The notes below the pieces were generated by a model. It worked only from the letters and a program-made list of their open reading frames with translations, was not told the origin of the DNA and ran no database searches. Below are positions 1 to 6,270 of a DNA stretch of 7,429 nt, piece after piece (the stretch's first letter is position 1; every line of letters starts with the position of its first letter). Made by a program: the position numbers and the translations under genes. This stretch comes from Bacteroidaceae bacterium (lineage in GTDB: Bacteria > Bacteroidota > Bacteroidia > Bacteroidales > Bacteroidaceae): the NCBI GenBank assembly GCA_016302965.1, contig JAEDMP010000096.1, positions 1 to 7,429 of the forward strand. The letters run 5' to 3'.

Positions 1-120
1 ACAAACAACAAAGATAGCAAATCTTGCACAAACAACCCGTTAAAAAAAGAAAAAACTTATCACAAACCATTCAAGAAGCATACCAACGTCACCCCCAAGG
101 AGTATATCTCCAGCCTGTAA
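1..120 (+). CDS. 3' end of a gene, C-terminal tail resembling an AraC-family HTH regulator (partial, possibly decayed)
   Basis: Frame 1 is open from the window edge to a TAA at 118-120. The last 20 or so residues read as Y-H-K-P-F-K-K-H-T-N-V-T-P-K-E-Y-I-S-S-L, which matches the usual end of AraC/XylS-type DNA-binding domains (F-K-K-x-x-G-x-T-P-x-E-Y-R). In Bacteroidota such domains occur in stand-alone regulators and at the end of hybrid two-component sensors. Upstream of that tail the frame is rich in lysine and asparagine and does not show the normal I-A-x-x-x-G-F-x-x-x-x-Y-F helix. A better start of that helix (I-A-N-L-A) appears in the next frame at 14-28, and the asparagine-proline pair follows in frame 1 at 31-39. 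This suggests indels and a decaying gene, but with only 120 bases visible the case is not closed. The family call rests only on the last 20 residues. Confidence 0.45.
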   Translation, partial: TNNKDSKSCTNNPLKKEKTYHKPFKKHTNVTPKEYISSL

Positions 121-239
121 CACCCTGACTGATTAGCCTCAGGCAAGAATCATCGTTTTCGCAATTACAAGCCGGAAGCACGACCTTACCCTCGGTAAAT
201 CTCAAAAATATTGTTAAATATGGAATAATTGTCCCTTCA

Positions 240-275
240 TTTGGGGGTGCGTCTGACAGGAATCATATAATTTTG
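240..275 (+). promoter_or_regulatory. candidate Bacteroidota-type promoter for the SNF2 gene
   Basis: TAATTTTG at 268-275 fits the Bacteroidota -7 box TAnnTTTG, and TTTG at 240-243 could be the -33 box. The spacing of 24 bp is longer than ideal, so this is a weak match. It would give a leader of roughly 25 bases before the ATG at 306. The rest of the 121-305 gap shows no gene and no convincing terminator hairpin for the upstream fragment. Confidence 0.35.
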
Positions 276-305
276 CAGCATATACAACGATAACCAACAA
301 AAACC

Positions 306-3300
306 ATGTCCTCCACTACTATGGAATCCAATGAATATACAGGCAACTCGATATTCCAGTTATGGGCTGTCTACTGTACGGATCTGTCGAAGAGCGACCT
401 GATCAATATCTCCAAGGCATCGGGTAATAAGCTCAAGAATGCAACCGCTTTTCTGCAGCCTTTCCTTGATGCAGGCATTGTCGCAGAATCAGAATCTTAT
501 TTTAATACATTTTACATCGTCCCACAGGCATGGCTGCAGATAGTCCGGACCATGAGCACGGCCGACTACAAGCGGATGAAGAAGTGCGCCACCGTCAGCA
601 TTTTCCGCCACAAAGACAGCAACTTCTCTCTCTCCGAAGCCGTCAACGCCCTCTGCAACAATGAGCCCTTCGACCATCTGCTCCCCCTTCTGAAATCACC
701 GTCATCATATGGTATGACGGATATTTTCCCAAACAAACTTCTCCTTAGTCTGAGAAACGAGGCTGTGTTGATTCCACTGCTCAAGAATCTCAACGACTAC
801 TGGTTGGGCGAACTCGCCGAACATTACGGCGTAGACCTGCACCGCTTCTGTCTGACAGAGCAAAACATCCAAGCCATATACGAGATTATCATCGATAACC
901 CCCTTGTGCCGACCCAGATAAAAAACTTCATGAGAGAGAACATAGGCGTCTATCATGAGTTTATGGGCAAAGGCAACCTCAAGGAGGGCAAACGGCTGGC
1001 CCAGAGTAACAGCCAGCTCCTGCTTTGCTATGAAGCGGTGGAGCAATTACAGCAGGGCGACTATGACCGTGCCTTCAAACTGTTTGTCTCGAGTCTGAGA
1101 GGAACAAAACGGAAATTGTTCAATATCAACATCTTCAATTTCTATTATGCCATCTCCATGGCCTACTGTACACAGAGCAGCGCAAGGACGAAAATGGCAG
1201 CACTGCTCAAATCGGAAGATCTTGAATACAGTTTTTTGCCTGCCATCACAATCATCCTGAAGGTGGCGATGGGCGAGAAGAAAAGCATCCGTTTCAGCAG
1301 TATCTATTCCGAGTGCTCCATGCCTATCTCACGCGCCCTGACGCTTCTGGCCCTGGAGCACTATCAGCTTGAAGCCAAACAAGGGAGAGAAATGTGGCTG
1401 GATGAGATACTGGGACTTCCGTCCGTGCTGCTGAAGATGGAACTCTCCGATGTGCTGCCTGAACTGAAGGACCAGAAGGAGGAACTGTGCCGACTGACCG
1501 GCATGCACCCCACGCTCCCACCCTATCACGAGCGACCGGAATGGGACATGAAACTCGACGAACTGCTGGGAATCTATAGCAAGACAGGACCCTCTGCCGC
1601 CAAGGCGGCCCAAACCAGGCACACGCGTATTATATATAAGGTGATGACAACCAACAACTCCATCTGCCCCGTACTTCAGAAAAGCAAGGACGGCATCAAC
1701 TGGACTGCCGGACGCAACATCTCGCTGGAGAACTTCAGCAAGGGAAAAACCGAAGGTATGCAGCCCGAAGATCGAGTAGTGGCGGCCTGTGTAGAGTGCT
1801 ATACCTACGGATGGTATGGAGGTTTACACTACGAATTGGAGGGAGGCAAGGCCATTGCCGCCCTCGCAGGCCATCCCTTAGTGTTCGATGCGCTGACCAA
1901 CCGCCATCTCGACGTGGTGACAGAGAAACCCCAACTCATGGTGAGCCTCAACGGTGATGCCTATCATGTCCGCACCGACATCGACACCAACGAACTGGAT
2001 GCCGGCTACTGCATCGTACACCAGAAGGGGCAGATGATCAAGGTGGTGAAGGTGGACAGCAATCTCAAGCGAACCATCGAGGGCTTGCAACAAATTGTCA
2101 TCCCCAAAGAGGCCAAAGACAAACTCACCCGACTGCTGGAGGCACTCAGCGGTACGATGATTGTGCTGAGCGACCTGCTGAAAGGCAATGAGAACATCGC
2201 ATCCATGAAGACCCACCCCGAGACAATCGTCCAGCTGCAACCCGCCGGCGAGAACGTGCGCTGCTCACTACTGGTAAGACCCTTCGGCAAGGTTCCTCCC
2301 GTCTGCAAGCCGGGCAAGGGGATGAAGGTTATCACGACAACCATCGAAGGAAAACAGGTACAGACCAGCCGTAACCTGAAGAAGGAAAAGGAGAACTACG
2401 AGGCGGTGAAGGAACTGATGGTAGACTACGAAGAGGACAACTACCAGGACAACACATGGATGCTGCTGCCCGAAGAGTGTCTCGAACTGCTCGACAAACT
2501 ACGCGAGATGGACAGCCAATGTGTGATAGAGTGGCCCGAGGGCGAACGTTTCAAGGTGAGTTACGCTCCCCTGCAACCCTCGTCGTTCCACCTCTCCATC
2601 AACAGTGCCGCCAGTTGGTTTGAACTGAACGGCGAGGTGAGTATCAACGAGAAGACCAAAATGAAGATTGCTGACCTCATGGGACAACTGGACCAGGCCA
2701 AGGGCAACTTCATCCGTGTGGGTGATGACGAATATGTGAGAATCAGCAGCGAACTGCGCCGGCATATCGAGACCATCGAAAGGATGGCCTCGCGCAGCCG
2801 CAACTCGATGCGCGTCTCCACCTTCAACGCCCAACAGTTAGAGGGACTGGCCGAATGCGGCATGGACGTGAAGGCCGACCAGGCTTTCACCACGCTCGTA
2901 GGCCGCATACGCGAGGCTCAGGAGACAGACATCAAGGTGCCCAAACATATCCAAGCCGACCTGCGCAGTTATCAGAAGGAGGGCTACGTGTGGATGTCGA
3001 GACTGGCGATGTGGGGTGCCGGTGCCTTGCTGGCCGACGATATGGGTCTGGGCAAGACGGTTCAGACCATCACCCTGCTGCTGAGCCGCGCCAAAGAGGG
3101 ACCGCAACTGGTAATTGTGCCCACCTCACTCATCCTCAACTGGAAGGAGGAGACGGCCCGCTTTGCTCCCAACCTCAACGTGCTTCTGCTCAACAGGGCG
3201 GGCGATGACCGCAAACGCATGATTGAAGAGGCCAAGGCTTTCGACATCGTGGTGGCCACCTACGGACTGCTCATTACAGAAGAGGAGATTCTCTGCTCCA

Positions 3301-4325
3301 GAACCTGGCATACCATCGTGCTCGACGAGGCCCACACCATCAAGAACCGTGACACGAAGATGTCGAAGGTGGCCATGCTGCTCAAGGCCGACTTCCGCCT
3401 GCTGCTCACAGGAACGCCGCTGCAGAACCATGTGAGCGAACTGTGGAACCTGATGCAGTTTGCCAACCCTCATCTGCTGGGATCCTTCCAGGAGTTTACA
3501 GACCGGTTCCTGATGCCCATCGAGCGCGACCACAACAAGGAACGGCAGCGCTTGCTCAAAAGGGTTGTCACTCCCTTTATCCTGCGCCGCACCAAGAACG
3601 ATGTGCTCAACGAGTTGCCCGAGAAGACGGAGATCACGCTCAAAGTAGACCTCTCCGAAGAGGAATGGGCTTTCTATGACAACCTCAGACAAAGGGCCTT
3701 GGCCAGTATGGAAGACCAGAGTGCCAGCGCCATGCAGGCCCTGGCAGAAATCACACGTCTCAGACAGGCTGCCTGCAACGTGAGACTCGTGGAGAAAGGG
3801 CTGCCTATCGCATCCTCGAAACTCAGCAGTTTCATGGAACTGACCGACAATCTGCATGCCAACCACCATCGTGCCCTGGTGTTCAGCCAGTTCACCTCGC
3901 ACCTCGCCTTGGTCAAGGAGGAACTCGACAAACAGGGCATCCGCTATCTCTATCTCGACGGAGCCACACCAGCCAAGGAACGCATCCGGCTGGTGGAGGA
4001 GTTCCAACATGGCGACATGCCGCTCTTCCTCATCAGTCTGAAGGCGGGCGGACTGGGTCTGAACCTGACTGCCGCCGACTATGTGATTCATCTCGACCCT
4101 TGGTGGAACCCAGCCATCGAAGAGCAGGCGAGCGACCGCGCCTACCGCATCGGACAGCAAAAACCCGTCACCGTCTATCGCATCATAGCCGCCAACACCA
4201 TCGAAGAGAAAATCATCGCCCTGCATCAGACCAAAAAGAATATGGCAGATGCCCTGCTCGAAGGTGGCGACGTGAGTGCCAGCATGAGCCGTGAGGAGAT
4301 GATTGACCTGCTCAAGGAACTGTAA
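306..4325 (+). CDS. large SNF2-family DEAD/DEAH-box ATPase (DNA translocase / helicase-like)
   Basis: This is a 1339-residue cytoplasmic protein with a complete SNF2 motor at its C-terminus. Visible motifs are the Q-like L-R-S-Y-Q at 886-890, Walker A D-D-M-G-L-G-K-T with Lys917, the D-E-A-H box at 1007-1010, G-T-P-L-Q-N from 1036, V-F-S-Q around 1192-1195, K-A-G-G-L-G-L-N at 1246-1253, and S-D-R-A-Y-R-I-G-Q at 1276-1284 with the arginine fingers. SNF2 ATPases use ATP to track along duplex DNA and remodel protein-DNA complexes; bacterial members such as RapA act on RNA polymerase. The first ~885 residues are accessory. Residues ~235-400 look helical and TPR-like. A P-G-K-G patch lies at 669-672. 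A W-F-E-L...F-I-R-V-G-D stretch at ~771-807 resembles the segment preceding the motor in other long bacterial SNF2 proteins. No SWIM zinc-finger cysteine pattern is seen. ATG 306 gives the full frame; ATG 321 is an alternative start. The substrate is unknown. The motor call is very secure, the biological role is not. Confidence 0.95.
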   Translation: MSSTTMESNEYTGNSIFQLWAVYCTDLSKSDLINISKASGNKLKNATAFLQPFLDAGIVAESESYFNTFYIVPQAWLQIVRTMSTADYKRMKKCATVSIFRHKDSNFSLSEAVNALCNNEPFDHLLPLLKSPSSYGMTDIFPNKLLLSLRNEAVLIPLLKNLNDYWLGELAEHYGVDLHRFCLTEQNIQAIYEIIIDNPLVPTQIKNFMRENIGVYHEFMGKGNLKEGKRLAQSNSQLLLCYEAVEQLQQGDYDRAFKLFVSSLRGTKRKLFNINIFNFYYAISMAYCTQSSARTKMAALLKSEDLEYSFLPAITIILKVAMGEKKSIRFSSIYSECSMPISRALTLLALEHYQLEAKQGREMWLDEILGLPSVLLKMELSDVLPELKDQKEELCRLTGMHPTLPPYHERPEWDMKLDELLGIYSKTGPSAAKAAQTRHTRIIYKVMTTNNSICPVLQKSKDGINWTAGRNISLENFSKGKTEGMQPEDRVVAACVECYTYGWYGGLHYELEGGKAIAALAGHPLVFDALTNRHLDVVTEKPQLMVSLNGDAYHVRTDIDTNELDAGYCIVHQKGQMIKVVKVDSNLKRTIEGLQQIVIPKEAKDKLTRLLEALSGTMIVLSDLLKGNENIASMKTHPETIVQLQPAGENVRCSLLVRPFGKVPPVCKPGKGMKVITTTIEGKQVQTSRNLKKEKENYEAVKELMVDYEEDNYQDNTWMLLPEECLELLDKLREMDSQCVIEWPEGERFKVSYAPLQPSSFHLSINSAASWFELNGEVSINEKTKMKIADLMGQLDQAKGNFIRVGDDEYVRISSELRRHIETIERMASRSRNSMRVSTFNAQQLEGLAECGMDVKADQAFTTLVGRIREAQETDIKVPKHIQADLRSYQKEGYVWMSRLAMWGAGALLADDMGLGKTVQTITLLLSRAKEGPQLVIVPTSLILNWKEETARFAPNLNVLLLNRAGDDRKRMIEEAKAFDIVVATYGLLITEEEILCSRTWHTIVLDEAHTIKNRDTKMSKVAMLLKADFRLLLTGTPLQNHVSELWNLMQFANPHLLGSFQEFTDRFLMPIERDHNKERQRLLKRVVTPFILRRTKNDVLNELPEKTEITLKVDLSEEEWAFYDNLRQRALASMEDQSASAMQALAEITRLRQAACNVRLVEKGLPIASSKLSSFMELTDNLHANHHRALVFSQFTSHLALVKEELDKQGIRYLYLDGATPAKERIRLVEEFQHGDMPLFLISLKAGGLGLNLTAADYVIHLDPWWNPAIEEQASDRAYRIGQQKPVTVYRIIAANTIEEKIIALHQTKKNMADALLEGGDVSASMSREEMIDLLKEL

Positions 4326-4335
4326 GTCCTCCAAC

Positions 4336-4408
4336 ATTCATACAAGTTCCTCATGTCTATTGGCATCCTGAACCAAGTGTCGCAAATAGACATGAGGAAC
4401 TCTTGAAT
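4336..4408. terminator. long-stem inverted repeat between convergent genes, candidate bidirectional terminator
   Basis: A perfect 17-bp inverted repeat has its left arm at 4345-4361 (starts AGTTCCTC) and its right arm at 4385-4401 (ends GAGGAACT), with a 23-base loop. After a small internal loop the stem resumes for five more base pairs (4336-4340 with 4404-4408). It begins 10 bases after the stop codon of the SNF2 gene and faces the end of the convergent nuclease gene, the usual place for a shared terminator. No clear T-run follows on either strand, so a classical intrinsic terminator is not proven; it could instead protect mRNA 3' ends. The structure is certain, the function inferred. Confidence 0.6.
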
Positions 4409-4410
4409 AA

Positions 4411-4433
4411 CAGATTGCTTGTACTACAATCTG
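4411..4433. repeat. second small hairpin in the convergent gap
   Basis: CAGATTG at 4411-4417 pairs exactly with CAATCTG at 4427-4433 across a 9-base loop. It lies between the long inverted repeat and the end of the nuclease gene at 4470, so a transcript from the minus strand meets it first. It may add to termination or to 3'-end stability for the nuclease mRNA. There is no strong T-run on either side. Confidence 0.5.
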
Positions 4434-4469
4434 GAATAAGTTTGTTACTATACGGATTAATCGTGTGGA

Positions 4470-5345
4470 TTATCCGATGCTTTCAATATCCTCTATCGTC
4501 AATCCTGTTGTTTTGACAATAAAGGCTATATCCACATTTAGTTTCTTCATTTCCCGGGCGATGGATAGCGCTTTTTCTCGGGCACCTTCCTCTATACCTT
4601 TCTTCATGCCTTCTTTCATGCCTTCTTTCAATCCTGATTCGATAGCATATCGATATACGCAGAGATTGTCTCGATAGACTTTGATGGCATGGTCGTATTT
4701 CAGGCGCTCTTCTTTTGAAAGGGCGCTGATGTCGCTTATTTCAGACACTTTTTGGAATATCGGGCTTTTTGCCGCCCAAGGCAGTTTGTTTAATGCTTCC
4801 ATGTGCTTCAGTACATAAATCCAACGTTCAAAATCGCTTTCACACTCCTTTTCCTTCTTCTTGAAATAAGGAAGTTGGAGATATATCATCCTGATGTCAT
4901 CAGAGAATCGTTTCTTTGACTTGGTGTCATACAATGCCACGTCAGTACGGAATTCCTTGCCAATATCTTCCTGACGGAAATTCAGGAAGGCCACGAAATA
5001 AACGGAATGGATACCGTATTCCCATTCTGACCCACGCACACCCTGACGTGCAATGGCCTCTGAGACATAGTATATGCTACGCTTCTTGAAATAGGACTGC
5101 CCACGGTTCTGCATCTCTACAATGATTTTCTCTCCGTCGCTTGTCTCGCACAGAATGTCATAGATGAGCGAACGGTCATCCGCAAATACCGCAGGTTGCT
5201 CCTTGTCAAGAAATGTAATGTCCATGATCTCCCTCTCGCCTTTAAGCAGGTTGTTGAGAAAGTCGATCAGCAATGGCTTTGACAACTCTTGTCCGAAGAG
5301 CATCTTGAAGCCTACATCCGTAAACGGATTGATATATTTTCCCAT
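4470..5345 (-). CDS. Rpn-family PD-(D/E)XK nuclease / putative transposase (PDDEXK_2)
   Basis: This is a 291-residue protein starting M-G-K-Y-I-N-P-F-T-D, the usual opening of the family annotated as Rpn recombination-promoting nuclease / putative transposase. The nuclease fold signature is visible: Asp10 in the F-T-D-x-G-F-K-x-L-F segment, Asp63 in I-Y-D-I-L, then Glu77-x-Gln79 (V-E-M-Q-N), the E-x-Q variant of PD-(D/E)XK. It is followed by the conserved F-K-K-R-S-I-Y-Y patch at 86-93. Family members cut DNA; E. coli Rpn proteins promote RecA-independent recombination and some are linked to phage defence. The C-terminus carries five tetrapeptides of the form E-G-M-K (237-256) and ends T-I-E-D-I-E-S-I-G. 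The start was set at the ATG (5343-5345), because the longer alternative TTG at 5384 lies inside the -7 promoter box and the ATG opens exactly on the family consensus. It appears monocistronic and converges on the SNF2 gene. All expected nuclease residues are present, so it is probably functional. Confidence 0.92.
   Translation of the reverse strand: MGKYINPFTDVGFKMLFGQELSKPLLIDFLNNLLKGEREIMDITFLDKEQPAVFADDRSLIYDILCETSDGEKIIVEMQNRGQSYFKKRSIYYVSEAIARQGVRGSEWEYGIHSVYFVAFLNFRQEDIGKEFRTDVALYDTKSKKRFSDDIRMIYLQLPYFKKKEKECESDFERWIYVLKHMEALNKLPWAAKSPIFQKVSEISDISALSKEERLKYDHAIKVYRDNLCVYRYAIESGLKEGMKEGMKKGIEEGAREKALSIAREMKKLNVDIAFIVKTTGLTIEDIESIG
4578..4637 (-). repeat. 12-bp tandem repeat encoding E-G-M-K tetrapeptides in the nuclease C-terminus
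   Basis: Two exact 12-bp units lie at 4605-4628 (plus-strand unit CATGCCTTCTTT), flanked by degenerate units, giving residues 237-256 of the nuclease as five tetrapeptides with glycine in the second place. Glycine-rich K/E repeats of this sort are common near the end of Rpn-type proteins and probably form a linker or a short charged helix. Each exact unit holds an ATG preceded by AGAAGG, although the spacing is too short for standard initiation. The repeat number could change by slippage without breaking the frame. Confidence 0.8.
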
Positions 5346-5381
5346 ATTCGTTTGAGATTGTCTGACATCAATTGTTTGCCG

Positions 5382-5413
5382 CAAAAATAATAATAAAAAA
5401 CGAATACACCAAA
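5382..5413 (-). promoter_or_regulatory. Bacteroidota-type promoter of the Rpn nuclease gene
   Basis: Read on the minus strand, TTTG (5413-5410) is followed after 20 bp by TATTTTTG (5389-5382), an exact match to TTTG - TAnnTTTG. Transcription should start around 5375, giving a leader of about 30 bases before the ATG at 5345. This placement also excludes the upstream TTG at 5384 as a start codon. Confidence 0.75.
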
Positions 5414-5718
5414 TATTTCCGCATTTTTATCTTGACCTTTTCATCAATTAAGGATTTTGCCTGCACTATTCCGCAACAAAACTGGATTGAGGTCAATTGC
5501 CAATTCATTGCTGGGAATTTCTGTTCAAAGAAAAATACCCGTTTGTAGTTCAAAAAATCAGTCACAAACTGAATACGGCGATCAGTTGGAACCATCACCC
5601 GAAATCCTATTCATCAATGGTAGTATATATAAAATAGGTGGGAAGAAGGAGGAATCAACATTTAGCGTATTTATATGTTAACTGTTGTTAATTATAAAAT
5701 TTTTCATATCAGATTGCT

Positions 5719-5748
5719 TTTGTTTGTCGATTATTATGTATATCTTTG
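5719..5748 (+). promoter_or_regulatory. Bacteroidota-type promoter of the secreted-protein operon
   Basis: TTTG at 5719-5722 and TATCTTTG at 5741-5748 are separated by 18 bp and match the -33 and -7 boxes (TTTG, TAnnTTTG). A second TTTG at 5723-5726 is too close to be preferred. The predicted start near 5755 leaves an A/T-rich leader of about 57 bases before the ATG at 5812, with no Shine-Dalgarno sequence, as is normal in this phylum. Confidence 0.7.
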
Positions 5749-5811
5749 TCATTGTAATTGAAAATTAAAAAAATTATTGCATTATTAACCAATCAAACAA
5801 AGTGATAATCT

Positions 5812-6270
5812 ATGCGTGAGAAAAGACTTCTATCCTTGATTGCCGCTTCCGCATTCGGTGCTCTCACTATGAACGCCCAGACCAATCTGGCCGTTCAGTT
5901 GAAGAATGGCGCCACGCAGAAGTTTGACATCAGCAGCATCAACAAGATGCTGGTCAGCTCCCAGTCGCTCGCTGTTTATACCACTGATGTGAATTCCTTC
6001 ACCACTTCAGACATCCAGAGCCTGAAGTTTGTGCAAGTGTCTACCGGCATCAGCGCCGTGAACGGCAACGAACTGTCCGTGAATCGCCAAGGCGACCAGT
6101 TGACCATCGCGGGCATCAAGTCCGATGACAAGATTTCCGTTTACAGCGTAAACGGACAGGCAGTGGGCCATCTTCAGGCTACAGAAGAGGGTACACTCAA
6201 CTTAAGCGGCCTCAGCAGAGGTGTGTATATCATGAAAGTCAATAACCAAACCATCAAAATCTCCAAATAA
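5812..6270 (+). CDS. small exported protein with a T9SS-like C-terminal sorting domain
   Basis: This is a 152-residue protein. Residues 1-22 form a signal peptide (charged M-R-E-K-R, hydrophobic core, M-N-A cleavage before Gln23), so it crosses the inner membrane by Sec. Residues 25-48 and 51-74 look like two copies of one motif (L-A-V...F-x-x-S-x-I-x-x-L), a pattern often seen at the start of Prevotella and Bacteroides surface proteins. Residues ~85-152 resemble a type IX secretion sorting domain: I-S-V-Y-S-V-N-G-Q at 108-116, then L-S-G-L-S-R-G-V-Y-I-M-K-V at 131-143, ending in a short lysine-containing strand. Such domains steer proteins through the outer membrane and are normally removed. 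Oddly, almost no cargo lies between signal and sorting domain. It has its own promoter and overlaps the next gene by one base. The export call is strong, T9SS likely, the function unknown. Confidence 0.85.
   Translation: MREKRLLSLIAASAFGALTMNAQTNLAVQLKNGATQKFDISSINKMLVSSQSLAVYTTDVNSFTTSDIQSLKFVQVSTGISAVNGNELSVNRQGDQLTIAGIKSDDKISVYSVNGQAVGHLQATEEGTLNLSGLSRGVYIMKVNNQTIKISK

Larger units (their letters stand above)
5346..5811. other. 466-bp A/T-rich divergent intergenic region
   Basis: No convincing intact gene is seen here on either strand. It holds the nuclease promoter near 5382-5413 (minus) and the promoter of the secreted-protein operon near 5719-5748 (plus). Short open frames exist at 5457-5681 (plus) and 5368-5598 (minus), but neither has an ATG start with a good leader or a secure family match. 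The plus-strand frame has a short stretch (about 5466-5520) faintly like a 3'-5' exonuclease. Base composition is clearly more A/T-rich than in the flanking genes. Confidence 0.6.

Noticed and set aside
130..150. Short GCCT-AGGC hairpin downstream of the AraC-like tail
   Set aside because: The stem is only three to four base pairs with no T-run, too weak to call a terminator.
2855..3208. 117-residue plus-strand open frame inside the SNF2 gene
   Set aside because: It is an out-of-frame reading rich in Arg, Gly and His, typical of a shadow of a G/C-rich gene, with no domain.
3126..4337. 403-residue open frame on the minus strand opposite the SNF2 motor
   Set aside because: It lies wholly antisense to the best-supported coding region, has no recognisable domain, and is explained by the codon bias of the plus-strand gene; its residues mirror the helicase motifs read backwards.
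5368..5598. 76-residue minus-strand open frame upstream of the nuclease gene
   Set aside because: It spans the nuclease promoter boxes and has no family resemblance or good start context.
5674..5695. TTAAC/GTTAA inverted repeat in the divergent gap
   Set aside because: A five-base stem in A/T-rich sequence is expected by chance and does not overlap either promoter box.
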